A stretch of DNA of 64,000 bases from Pseudomonas tolaasii NCPPB 2192 (GTDB lineage: Bacteria; Pseudomonadota; Gammaproteobacteria; Pseudomonadales; Pseudomonadaceae). Made by a program: the position numbers and the translations under genes. Shown here piece after piece: positions 15,719-23,841 of this stretch. The stretch covers positions 4,278,001-4,342,000 of the forward strand of contig NZ_PHHD01000001.1 of assembly GCF_002813445.1 (NCBI RefSeq), in the 5' to 3' direction. The notes under the pieces are model-generated. The model was not told the origin of the DNA and made no database searches. It worked only from the letters and a program-made list of their open reading frames with translations. Every line of letters begins with the position of its first letter. The first letter of the stretch is position 1.

Positions 15719-16594
15719 TTACGCCAGGGCATCGCGCTGCATCGACTGCAGGTTTTTCTCGATGGTTTCACAAATCGTCTCCATCTGAATCTGGTGCTCA
15801 CTGGAGTGAAACGGGCTTTGCAAATCGGTGCCGATGCGCTCGATCGCCAGCAGCATAAAACCCACCACCGTGGACGCCAGCGGCGTGAACCAGCCGAGGG
15901 ATTCCACCAGGCCGACCGGCACGATCAGGCAGAACAGCGAGATGAACAGGCGCGGGAAATACACGTAGGGGTAGGGCAGCGGCGTATTGGCGATACGCTC
16001 CATGCCGCCCTGGGCATTGGAGAGGTCCACCAGGGTGGATTCCAGCCGCGCCAGGCGAATGCTGTCCAGCCGCCCGGCCTGGTATTCACGGGCCAGCAGC
16101 GTGGCGGAGCCGGTGAGAATGTCGTTGGCGAAGTTGTTGGTGGCGCCGTTGCGCGCGAATTCTTCACCGGGAATGAATGCGCGCACTTCCTCCGGGCACG
16201 GCTGGCCCTTGAGGTGCGCCGCCAGGCAGTTCACATAGGCGACGTGACGGCGCAGCAGGGTGGACTTGATCGGGTTGACTTCGGCGTCCGGGTCATCCAG
16301 CAAGGTCAGCACCTGCCGCGCGAAACTGCGCGAATTGTTGACCATCGCCCCCCACAGCGTGCGTGCTTCCCACCAGCGGTTGTAGGCGCTGCTGTTGCGA
16401 AAACTGATCAGCACCACCAGCGCCGAACCCAGCAGCGTGAGCGGCATCAACGGCAGGTTGATCTTGGCGTTGAGAAACAGCATGAAATCCACCGTCACGG
16501 CGATATCCCACAACAGCAGCCAGAACAGGGCCCAACCCACGTAGCCCATGGTTTTGATGATCAAACGGTACTTTTTGATGATGGCGGCTTTCAA
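15719..16594 (-). CDS. Bestrophin-family ion channel
   Basis: A 291-residue protein with N-terminal transmembrane helices (MGYVGWALFWLLLWDI and LTLLGSALVVLISFR). Right after these comes the family hallmark RNSSAYNRWWEAR (about residues 66-78). Further helices follow near residues 200-245 (LFISLFCLIVPVGLV). Bacterial bestrophins form pentameric cation- or anion-permeable channels in the inner membrane. The start is a TTG at 16594, preceded by GAGG at seven bases. The 3' end converges on the Bug-like gene. Confidence 0.88.
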   Translation of the reverse strand: MKAAIIKKYRLIIKTMGYVGWALFWLLLWDIAVTVDFMLFLNAKINLPLMPLTLLGSALVVLISFRNSSAYNRWWEARTLWGAMVNNSRSFARQVLTLLDDPDAEVNPIKSTLLRRHVAYVNCLAAHLKGQPCPEEVRAFIPGEEFARNGATNNFANDILTGSATLLAREYQAGRLDSIRLARLESTLVDLSNAQGGMERIANTPLPYPYVYFPRLFISLFCLIVPVGLVESLGWFTPLASTVVGFMLLAIERIGTDLQSPFHSSEHQIQMETICETIEKNLQSMQRDALA

Positions 16595-16783
16595 ACGACA
16601 ACCTCACAGCGAGCAGTTGGCAACAATGCCTTAGCTCGGACGCGGGTTTGGGGGGAAAGGTTCGGCGAGTGCCAAATGCAGGGGGCTATTTCAGGTTAAA
16701 ACCGGTCATCGCGGGCGGTAAGCCGGGTTGAGGGTCGAGACGGGCACCATGCTATGCTCCAGCAATGAATTGAGGGATACCCG

Positions 16784-17047
16784 ATGACCAAAACAACTGA
16801 TGTCAGTGTTGCCAGCAAAGTGCGCAAAATGGCTGAAGTCCATCATGTCACCGCCGAACGTGACGGGATAAGCCGGATGGCTATTGCGATCACCGGCCTG
16901 GCTGGCGATGTGGTCGAGTTGGATGGTGTGGAGCAGTTGCTGGTCAACCTCAAAAGGAAAGGGGTTTTGAGCAAGTCGGAGACACTTGCACTTCAAGGCA
17001 GCTATCTTCAGGAAAAGCGTCGCTTGAAGAAGACACTCAGCGCATGA
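16784..17047 (+). CDS. Candidate antitoxin of the Fic protein
   Basis: An 87-residue charged, helical protein (MTKTTDVSVASKVRKMAEV... ending LQEKRRLKKTLSA). Its stop overlaps the start of the Fic gene in an ATGA, the usual coupling of antitoxin first and toxin second. GAGGG is seven bases before the ATG. I do not see the canonical inhibitory (S/T)xxxE(G/N) motif of class I Fic antitoxins such as VbhA, so the call rests on position and size. Known Fic partners in fluorescens pseudomonads (AntF) have this arrangement. Confidence 0.6.
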   Translation: MTKTTDVSVASKVRKMAEVHHVTAERDGISRMAIAITGLAGDVVELDGVEQLLVNLKRKGVLSKSETLALQGSYLQEKRRLKKTLSA

Positions 17048-17808
17048 GCTTTGACCCCTTCGGCGACTTCGAGACTGCCGGGTACCTTCAAAATGCTCTG
17101 CAGCTCAAGGATCCTGTCGAAATTAAAGAGTCCGAGCATCTCTCGTTTGAATTGAGTCTGGAAGATGCACTGGTTTACCTGGCGAGTGTAAAAACCATTG
17201 CGTACAGCTCGGTCTTGAAAGTGCACGAAATCCTGTTCTCGGGTTTCTATCCCTGGGCAGGTAAGGACCGGAAGGTACTTGTTCCCCATCTTGCTGTTTT
17301 CAAGGGGACGCCGCAGAACCCGCATCATACGGCCTTCGAACAACCGCTCTTGATCGAGCCTTCTATTGACTACGCGCTCGAACTGGCTTCGAACCGTGCG
17401 CGTTTCAGAGATCGCCCTGGCGATGTAATGGGGCAACTTGCCTTTGCCCACCCATTTCTTGACGGAAATGGTCGTACGATCCTGCTGGTTTTCATGGAGC
17501 TTTGCTTTAGAGCCGGTTTTGCGATTGAGTGGTCGAAAACCAATAAAGACCATTATCTTCTGGCACTCAGCGATGAAATTAGAGAGCCCTTCCAGGGGCA
17601 TTTGAATCACTACCTGAAGCCGTTCGTGGTTGATATTGCCGACCGTGATGAATGGCCAGCAATGATTGGTGGCATCAAAGGGCTGGATGGGCTAGATAAA
17701 GAAGGCATTACCTACGCGAACCTGGACCAGCCCGAGGTTCAACAGATCTACAAGACTTACAGGGCGCAACTGCTTGACGCCTCCTCCTCGGTAGAACCGG
17801 GCAACTGA
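17044..17808 (+). CDS. Fic-domain protein, candidate AMP-transferase toxin
   Basis: A 254-residue Fic protein. The flap precedes FYPWAGKDRK (68-77), and the core motif HPFLDGNGRT (136-145) supplies the catalytic His136, the anion-binding GNG and the first Arg. The canonical motif continues with a second Arg three residues after the first; here it is Leu (RTILL), so gamma-phosphate binding must differ or be made by another residue. The region after it (ELCFRAGFAIEWSKTNKDHYLLAL) matches a Fic subfamily I have seen with the same change. Fic proteins usually add AMP to a target such as gyrase; the target here is unknown. Coupled to the upstream small gene. Confidence 0.85.
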   Translation: MSFDPFGDFETAGYLQNALQLKDPVEIKESEHLSFELSLEDALVYLASVKTIAYSSVLKVHEILFSGFYPWAGKDRKVLVPHLAVFKGTPQNPHHTAFEQPLLIEPSIDYALELASNRARFRDRPGDVMGQLAFAHPFLDGNGRTILLVFMELCFRAGFAIEWSKTNKDHYLLALSDEIREPFQGHLNHYLKPFVVDIADRDEWPAMIGGIKGLDGLDKEGITYANLDQPEVQQIYKTYRAQLLDASSSVEPGN

Positions 17809-17809
17809 T

Positions 17810-18493
17810 TCAGCCGTCTATCGGCTCAACCACATGCGCCCCGTCATGGCGCGGATTACCGACGGCGGTATCTACTCGATACCATTCAAACACCTCAGAC
17901 GGCTCGCCCTGGAACAGCACCAGTTGCTCGGCGCGGTTTCGGCTGGTGGCCGGGTCCAGCCATTCCCTGGCCAGCAACGGGTTGAGCACCACGGGGCGGC
18001 GGTCATGAATATCGAGCATGCCGCCGGCGCTGTCGGCGGTGATGATCACGAAGCCGTCGTCAACGCCTGCGCCTTCATCGGCGTCAGGCAGTTGGCCGAT
18101 GGCGGCGCAGAGCACCGGGGCGCCGTCGCGGCGGCGGATCAGATAGGGCTGCTTTTTCGGGCCGCCTTCGTCCACCCATTCAAACCAGCTGTCGATGGGC
18201 GCGATCGCGCGATGGGGCCAGATGGCGCGAAAAAAGGGGCCATTGGCGACTTTCTCCACCCGCGCATTGATCGGCGGCGCGCGGTCTTTGGCCCAGTGCG
18301 GGCGCCAGCCCCAGCGTACAAGGTCGGCGTGCAACAGACCGTTTTCCAGATGCAGCAAGGCGACCGGCGTGGAGGGCGCCACGTTGTAGCGCCCAAGCGG
18401 CTGCTCGCCCACGCTGTTGACCAGGGCATTGGGCATGCTCAGGGCCGCGACGAAATCATGGATGCCCCGGTACTGCGTCAGTCGTCCGCACAT
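17810..18493 (-). CDS. SRAP-domain abasic-site processing protein (YedK/HMCES family)
   Basis: A 227-residue SRAP protein. It starts MCGR, exposing Cys2 after Met removal, the residue that forms the thiazolidine link to abasic sites in single-stranded DNA. Further expected residues are RYNVAPST, the PINARVEKV block, the Glu of WFEWV and the His of DIHDRRPVVL. The protein shields abasic sites from error-prone repair. It converges with the Fic gene, with stops almost touching. It appears as a single-gene unit. Confidence 0.92.
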   Translation of the reverse strand: MCGRLTQYRGIHDFVAALSMPNALVNSVGEQPLGRYNVAPSTPVALLHLENGLLHADLVRWGWRPHWAKDRAPPINARVEKVANGPFFRAIWPHRAIAPIDSWFEWVDEGGPKKQPYLIRRRDGAPVLCAAIGQLPDADEGAGVDDGFVIITADSAGGMLDIHDRRPVVLNPLLAREWLDPATSRNRAEQLVLFQGEPSEVFEWYRVDTAVGNPRHDGAHVVEPIDG

Positions 18494-18554
18494 GGCTGAT
18501 CCCTCAGGCTGTCACCTGAGCGTAGCCGCTGCATCGCAGGCCGGGGCCGGTTGT

Positions 18555-19151
18555 TTATTCGATCGGGTAGCGCTTGAAGGCCGGATGCTGTTCAAGCCGT
18601 TCGGCGTGGCGTTTCAGGTTGAGGAACGCATCGGCGTTGACCACCGAGGCCACGGTGAACTGGCTGAACGACCAGGCCACCGCCGCCGTGAGGGACGCCT
18701 GGGTCAGCGTTTCATCGTCGGGCAGGTGTTTTTCCAGCAGCGCATAGGCCGCCAGCAACTGGCCGCCGACGCGGTCGAGCCAGGGCGCGTGCTGTTTCTC
18801 GGCCGGGCGCAGGTTGTGTTCATACACGATCTGCACGCTTTTCTCGCACGCCGCCAGGGCAAGCCCGAGCACTTGCAAATCACGGGCGCGGGCGGCGGGG
18901 GACTGGGGCAGCAACTTCTTGTCAGCCGGGGCCAGGGCTTCCAGATAGTCGAGGATCAGGCTGGAGTCCATCAGCACGGTTGCATCGTCCAGCACCAGCG
19001 TGGGCGCCTTGACCACCGGGTTGATCTGGCTAAATTCCGGGAAGTGGCGAAACACCGAGAGCGCTTGATGCTCGAAGGGCACCCCGTAGAGGTCCAGGGA
19101 AATAGCCACGCGACGCACGTAGGGCGAGTCCAGCATGCCGATCAGTTTCAT
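18555..19151 (-). CDS. Glutathione S-transferase family protein
   Basis: A 198-residue GST. The thioredoxin-like N-domain begins MKLIGMLDSPYVRRVAISL, with Ser9 as a probable glutathione-activating residue, and the VKAPTLVLDD and LMDSSLILDYL segments hold the cis-Pro and the glutathione-gamma-glutamyl contact. The helical C-domain spans about 85-195. Length matches the short bacterial GSTs. Substrate unknown. It follows mug on the same strand after about 30 bases, so the two may share a transcript. Confidence 0.88.
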   Translation of the reverse strand: MKLIGMLDSPYVRRVAISLDLYGVPFEHQALSVFRHFPEFSQINPVVKAPTLVLDDATVLMDSSLILDYLEALAPADKKLLPQSPAARARDLQVLGLALAACEKSVQIVYEHNLRPAEKQHAPWLDRVGGQLLAAYALLEKHLPDDETLTQASLTAAVAWSFSQFTVASVVNADAFLNLKRHAERLEQHPAFKRYPIE

Positions 19152-19181
19152 GAAGCCTCCATTGCATTCAAACCGTTGGGC

Positions 19182-19715
19182 TCAGGAGGTTAAGGGCTGT
19201 TGATCGGCCTGCGCAATGGCGGCTTGCAGTGGCCGGTAAGCGTCCACCAATTGTTCCAGGCTGAACGCCAGGTTGCGCCCGCTGGGGTTGGGCAACACCC
19301 ATACCGAGGCGTCGCCCAGTAATTGCGGCTGCAACCCCCAGTCGAGCTGGCGTTGGCCGCTCAGTGCGCTGTAGCCGGCTTTGCCCAGAAACGCCACGAA
19401 GCGTGGCTGGCAGCGGCGGATCTTCTGCTCAAAGGCCGCCGCTGCCCCCTTGAACTCATGCTGCGCCAACTCGCCGGCGCTCGCCGTGGGGCGCTCGACC
19501 AGCGTGGTCAGGCCGTAGCCGTAATCAAGCAGCCTTGGCCCGTCTTGCGCGCGAAGTTCATGGGGCGTGAACCCCGCCAGGTGCAAGGTGCGCCAGAAGC
19601 GGTTGCTGCGGTTGGCAAAGTGCAGGCCGAGGGCGGCCGAGCCCTTGCCGGGGTTGATGCCGCAGAACACCACCGACAAGCCTTCGGCGAGGATGTCTTC
19701 GAGCCGGTCGGTCAT
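19182..19715 (-). CDS. mug: G/U mismatch-specific DNA glycosylase
   Basis: A 177-residue Mug/TDG-type glycosylase. The GINPG motif near residue 20 holds the catalytic Asn region, and NPSGRN near residue 144 is the intercalating loop. It removes uracil and ethenocytosine opposite G. Its ATG at 19715 overlaps the stop of the upstream LysR gene in an ATGA; a longer reading to 19748 would sit inside that gene. The coupling to a GcvA-like regulator is a neighbour effect with no obvious functional link. Confidence 0.9.
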   Translation of the reverse strand: MTDRLEDILAEGLSVVFCGINPGKGSAALGLHFANRSNRFWRTLHLAGFTPHELRAQDGPRLLDYGYGLTTLVERPTASAGELAQHEFKGAAAAFEQKIRRCQPRFVAFLGKAGYSALSGQRQLDWGLQPQLLGDASVWVLPNPSGRNLAFSLEQLVDAYRPLQAAIAQADQQPLTS

Positions 19716-20578
19716 GTCGGGTCTGCCTGCAGATGGGTCAGCAGCCACGCGGTGAAACTGCGTGCCATGGGGTCGTGTTCACTGTCGCGGTGGGTCAGCA
19801 GTGCCCAGCTCGGGCCGCGAATGGTTGCTTCGACCAGCGGCGTGAGTAACCCGTTTTCCTGGGCCTGGCGGCTCAGCAACTGGCTGACCAGGCCAATCCC
19901 GAGCCCGGTACACACGGCGTCCAGCAACAGGCCGGGGTCGGAAAAATTAAGGCCCTGATCCTGCTGTCCCACATCGACGCCGGCTTCCACCGCCCAATGG
20001 CTCCAATCCATTTCCCGCTCGCCGTGCAGGGTGGTGCGCTGCTCCTTCGGCACGTTCAGCACGCGTGGGTGGCACGCGGGGAACAAGCGGTCGGCATGCA
20101 GCACCTTGAAGCTGCATTCGGCCTGGGAGCTGATGTCGTCGCGCACCGCGAGGTCGATGGTCTGGCTGGCCATGTCGGGCACTTCATCGGTGCTGAAAAT
20201 CCACAGGTCCACTTCCGGGTGCCGGCGACGGAAGTCCGCCAGACGCGGCAGCAACCAATGGCGGGCGAAGGTCGGCGTGGTGTTGAGCACCAGTTGGTTG
20301 GGCTTGCGGTATTGCCCCAGCCGCCGCACGCCGACCGCCAATTGTTGCAACAGGGCCTGGGTGGTGCTGAGAAAGTCATAACCGGCGTCGGTGAGGCTCA
20401 CGCTGCGCCCGCTGCGGAAAAACAACGGTTGCTCAAGGTAGGCCTCCAGGCTGCGGATCTGCTGGCTGATCGCTGATTGGGTCAGGTGCAGTTCTTCAGC
20501 CGCCTTGTGGAAGCTACCCAGCCGGGCGGCGGCTTCAAAGCCGCGCAACGTGCCGAGGGGCGGCCAGTGGTTCAACAT
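19712..20578 (-). CDS. LysR-family regulator (GcvA-like), divergent from the agu2 operon
   Basis: A 288-residue GcvA-type LysR protein. The HTH lies in LGSFHKAAEELHLTQSAISQ (residues 20-39), followed by the GcvA-like PLFFRSGRSVSLTDAG turn and an effector domain with TTPTFARHWLLPRLADFRR. It is divergent from the agmatine deiminase gene that starts at 20713, with 134 bases between. It is therefore the likely regulator of the agmatine operon, in place of the TetR-type AguR known from P. aeruginosa aguBA. It is translationally coupled to mug downstream. Confidence 0.9.
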   Translation of the reverse strand: MLNHWPPLGTLRGFEAAARLGSFHKAAEELHLTQSAISQQIRSLEAYLEQPLFFRSGRSVSLTDAGYDFLSTTQALLQQLAVGVRRLGQYRKPNQLVLNTTPTFARHWLLPRLADFRRRHPEVDLWIFSTDEVPDMASQTIDLAVRDDISSQAECSFKVLHADRLFPACHPRVLNVPKEQRTTLHGEREMDWSHWAVEAGVDVGQQDQGLNFSDPGLLLDAVCTGLGIGLVSQLLSRQAQENGLLTPLVEATIRGPSWALLTHRDSEHDPMARSFTAWLLTHLQADPT

Positions 20579-20712
20579 GCTGATAAGTTCCTCTAATCAG
20601 TTTTCTACAAAATCCATCGTTTGTTTGACCTTAAGCACCACCGTAGCATGCATGCCAAGACTCCGTGGACGGTTTTCACTGAACACAATGACTTAACTCA
20701 AAGGTACTTGTC

Positions 20713-21765
20713 ATGCAGCGCAATGAAATTCCAAACAGTGGTTGGTGGATGCCCGCGGAGTGGTCCCGACACGCGGCAACCTGGATGGTCTGGCCGCACA
20801 ACCGGGCTTTGTGGGAAACCACCTGGGGCGTGACCCTGGCGCAGGTGCAGGAAGATTTTGCCCGTGTGGCCAATGCAATTGCCCGGTTCGAGCCGGTGAA
20901 GATGCTCGTGGACCCCTCGGCGGTAGCCAGTGCCAATGCGCTGTGCGGGCCGGGAGTGGAACTGATCGCACAGGCGGTCAACGACAGTTGGTGCCGCGAC
21001 TCCGGCCCGAGTTTTATCTGCCACCCGCAACTCGGGCTGGCGGGGGTGAGCTGGCGCTTCAATGCCTGGGGCGGCAAGTCGGCCCACGACCTGGATGAAA
21101 GCCTGGCACGCCGGGTGCTCAACCACTTGGGCCTGGAGTGCTTTGGCACGCCGTTGAGCAACGAAGGTGGCGCGATCCACGTGGACGGTGAGGGCACGCT
21201 GATCACCACCGAATCGGTGCTGCTCAACCCCAACCGCAACCCCGGCGTGACCAAGGCCGAGATGGAGGAGATCTTCACGCGCCTGCTGGGCATCAAGAAA
21301 ACCGTCTGGCTGCCAGGCGACCCGGATTACGTGACCGGCGACATGACTGACGGCCACGTCGACGGCGTATGCGCCTTCGCCCGCCCCGGCGTGTTGCTGG
21401 TCGACGCCACTCATGACCAAAGCTCGGTCTACGCCGAGGTGGTGCGGGAAAACCGCCGCGCCCTGCAATTGGCCACCGACGCCTGGGGCCGCTCGTTCGA
21501 GATGATCGAGCTCTACGAGGCCACCGATGCGGTGGACACGGAGGCCGAGGTGTTCTGCGCCTCCTACACCAATTTCTACATCGCCAACGGCGCGATCATC
21601 ATGCCGGCCTATGGCATCGCCGCCGATCAGGTCGCTGCGCAGGTGCTGGCCCAGGCGTTTCCCGGCCGCGACATCGTGCCGGTGCAGATCAACCATCTGG
21701 CCCACGGCGGCGGCGGGGTGCATTGCATCACCCAGCAGCAACCGGCCTGGCCACTCAAGGGGTAA
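20713..21765 (+). CDS. agu2A: Agmatine deiminase
   Basis: A 350-residue agmatine deiminase of the guanidino-group-modifying superfamily. Visible signatures are MPAEWSRHAATWMVWPHN near the N-terminus, NDSWCRDSGP (about 97), LSNEGGAIHVDGEG, GHVDGVCAF and the catalytic Cys338 in GGGGVHCITQQQP. It hydrolyses agmatine to N-carbamoylputrescine and ammonia in the cytoplasm. First gene of a four-gene run with the amidase, a polyamine-binding protein and a second exported deiminase, the order I recall as agu2ABCA' in some P. aeruginosa strains. Confidence 0.93.
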   Translation: MQRNEIPNSGWWMPAEWSRHAATWMVWPHNRALWETTWGVTLAQVQEDFARVANAIARFEPVKMLVDPSAVASANALCGPGVELIAQAVNDSWCRDSGPSFICHPQLGLAGVSWRFNAWGGKSAHDLDESLARRVLNHLGLECFGTPLSNEGGAIHVDGEGTLITTESVLLNPNRNPGVTKAEMEEIFTRLLGIKKTVWLPGDPDYVTGDMTDGHVDGVCAFARPGVLLVDATHDQSSVYAEVVRENRRALQLATDAWGRSFEMIELYEATDAVDTEAEVFCASYTNFYIANGAIIMPAYGIAADQVAAQVLAQAFPGRDIVPVQINHLAHGGGGVHCITQQQPAWPLKG

Positions 21766-21769
21766 TGCC

Positions 21770-22651
21770 ATGACCATGTTGACCATCGCGACCACCCAGA
21801 TGCCGTGCACCTGGGACTTGCCGGGCAACCTTGACCGCGCCGAACAGCTGGTGCGTGACGCGGCGGCCAAGGGCGCTCAGGTGATCCTGTTGCAGGAGCT
21901 GTTCGCCACGCCGTATTTCTGCATCGAGCAGCACCACAAGCATCTGGCCCTGGCCGAAGAATATTCGCGCAGCCAGGTCCTCAAGCGCTTTGCCGCACTG
22001 GCTCGGGAATTGGGTGTAGTACTGCCGCTGAGCTGGTTCGAACAAGCCGGCAACGCCTTTTTCAATTCCCTGAGCGTGGCCGACGCCGACGGGCAACTGT
22101 TGGGCGTGTACCGCAAGACCCATATCCCGAATGCCATCGGCTACCAGGAGAAGGAATATTTCAGCCCCGGCGACACGGGTTTCCGGGTCTGGGACACGGC
22201 ATTCGGCCGCCTCGGCATCGGCATCTGCTGGGACCAATGGTTTCCCGAGACTGCGCGCTGCCTGGCCCTGCAAGGCGCCGAAGTGCTGCTGTTTCCCACC
22301 GCCATTGGCTCGGAGCCCGGCTGCGCCACACTGGATTCGCGCGACCATTGGCAGATGACCATGCGCGGCCACGCGGCGGCAAACCTGGTGCCGGTGGTGG
22401 CGGCCAACCGCGTCGGGCGTGAAGTGGCAACCACCGATGCCGGGCTGCAAATGGACTTCTATGGCTCGTCGTTTATCTGCGACCACAAGGGTAAATTGCT
22501 CGCCGAAGCCGACCGCGACAGCACCGGCGTGCGGGTGCACAGCCTCGATCTGTCGGCCATGCGCGAAGAACGCCTGACGTGGGGCATCTTTCGCGATCGC
22601 CGCCCGCACCTGTACGGCGCACTGCTGACCCTGGATGGCCGCCCGTCATGA
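21770..22651 (+). CDS. agu2B: N-carbamoylputrescine amidase
   Basis: A 293-residue carbon-nitrogen hydrolase (nitrilase superfamily). The catalytic triad is Glu43 (LLQELF), Lys116 (YRKTHIP) and Cys153 (GIGICWDQWFPE). NAIGYQEKEYFSPGDTGF and the ANRVGRE segment are typical of AguB. It converts N-carbamoylputrescine to putrescine, CO2 and ammonia. It starts five bases after agu2A and overlaps the next gene by four bases, so the operon is tightly coupled. Confidence 0.93.
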   Translation: MTMLTIATTQMPCTWDLPGNLDRAEQLVRDAAAKGAQVILLQELFATPYFCIEQHHKHLALAEEYSRSQVLKRFAALARELGVVLPLSWFEQAGNAFFNSLSVADADGQLLGVYRKTHIPNAIGYQEKEYFSPGDTGFRVWDTAFGRLGIGICWDQWFPETARCLALQGAEVLLFPTAIGSEPGCATLDSRDHWQMTMRGHAAANLVPVVAANRVGREVATTDAGLQMDFYGSSFICDHKGKLLAEADRDSTGVRVHSLDLSAMREERLTWGIFRDRRPHLYGALLTLDGRPS

Positions 22652-23730
22652 AAACATTGCTGAGCTGCACCCTGATGCTCGCGGCTGCCTGCGCGTCGGC
22701 GGACGACAAAACCCTGAAGCTCTACAACTGGGCCGATTACTTTGCCGCCGACACGCTGTCGAGGTTCACCGCCGAAACCGGCATCCAGGTGATTTACGAC
22801 GTGATGGACGGCAGCGAAACCCTCGAAGCCAAGCTGATGGCGGGCGGCAGCGGTTACGACCTGATCTTCCCCGGTGACACCGTGGCCGAGCGCCTGATGC
22901 GTGCGGGGGCCTTGCAGCCGTTGGACCCGGCCAGGCTCACCGAAACCGACGATATCGAGCCCGGCTTGCAGAAGTTGCGCACCCACTACGTGCATTCGAA
23001 CAAAGCCACGGTGCCCTACACCTGGGGCACCATCGGCCTGACCTACAACACCCAACAGGTCCAGCAGCGAATGCCGAACGCGCCGGTCAACAGCCTCGAC
23101 CTGCTGTTCAAGCCGGAAAACGCCGCCAAATTCGCAGACTGCGGCATTTCGCTGATCGACTCGCCGGACGAAGTGCTCGCCGTGGTGCTCAACTACCTGG
23201 GCCGCGACCCGCGCAGCGCCAAGCGCGAGGACCTCGCCGCCGCCAGTGATTTGCTGCTCAAGCTGCGTCCTTACATCCGCAAGTTCCAGTCGCAGCCGGT
23301 GACCGACCTGGTCAACGGCAACCTGTGCCTGTCCCTCGGTTACAGCGGCGACATGACCCAGGCCCAACGCGCTGCCGACGCGGCTGGCAAGGCCGTGACC
23401 TTCGGCTATCACATCCCCCGCGAAGGCACCACGGTGTGGATGGACACGATGGCCATTCCGGTCGACGCGCAACACCCGGAGTACGCCTACGCGTTTATCA
23501 ACTTCGTGATGCGCCCGCAGAACATGGCGGCCATCAGCAATTTCACCGGTTACCCCACGGCCAACGCCAAGGCCCGGCCGGAGGTGGAGGCGAGCATGCG
23601 CGACAACCCCGACATCTACCCGGACGCGGCGACCTTTGATCGGCTGATCCCCGGCAAGGACATTTCCCAGGCCGATATGCGCGCGCGAATGCGTGTGTGG
23701 ACTAAATTCAAGACAGCGACCGTCAAATGA
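22648..23730 (+). CDS. agu2C: PotF/SpuD-type periplasmic polyamine-binding protein
   Basis: A 360-residue extracellular binding protein with a signal peptide (LLSCTLMLAAACASA). The mature chain starts with the PotF-family LKLYNWADYFAADTL, where the aromatic and acidic residues bind polyamine amines. GSGYDLIFPG and the GTTVWMDTMAIP segment agree. The start overlaps the stop of agu2B in ATGA. No ABC permease or ATPase genes follow, so it must work with a transporter encoded elsewhere or act as a scavenging or signalling protein. Its place between amidase and exported deiminase supports agmatine or putrescine as ligand. Confidence 0.9.
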   Translation: MKTLLSCTLMLAAACASADDKTLKLYNWADYFAADTLSRFTAETGIQVIYDVMDGSETLEAKLMAGGSGYDLIFPGDTVAERLMRAGALQPLDPARLTETDDIEPGLQKLRTHYVHSNKATVPYTWGTIGLTYNTQQVQQRMPNAPVNSLDLLFKPENAAKFADCGISLIDSPDEVLAVVLNYLGRDPRSAKREDLAAASDLLLKLRPYIRKFQSQPVTDLVNGNLCLSLGYSGDMTQAQRAADAAGKAVTFGYHIPREGTTVWMDTMAIPVDAQHPEYAYAFINFVMRPQNMAAISNFTGYPTANAKARPEVEASMRDNPDIYPDAATFDRLIPGKDISQADMRARMRVWTKFKTATVK

Positions 23731-23749
23731 AGCTTCCTGTAGAGAGCGT

Positions 23750-23788
23750 GCTTTTTGTGGCGAGCAAGCTCGCTCGCCACAAAAAAGC
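23750..23788. terminator. Long hairpin with flanking A/T tracts inside the agu2 operon
   Basis: GCTTTTTGTGGCGAGC and GCTCGCCACAAAAAAGC form a near-perfect stem around a six-base loop. The GTGGCGAGC core is that of a REP element. It lies between agu2C and agu2A', so it could end part of the transcripts or protect the upstream message. The T tract on one side and A tract on the other allow action in both directions. Confidence 0.6.
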
Positions 23789-23841
23789 TTGCTCACCTTA
23801 ATCAACGCCTTTCAACCCAACACCGCACTCCCGAGACTGAC

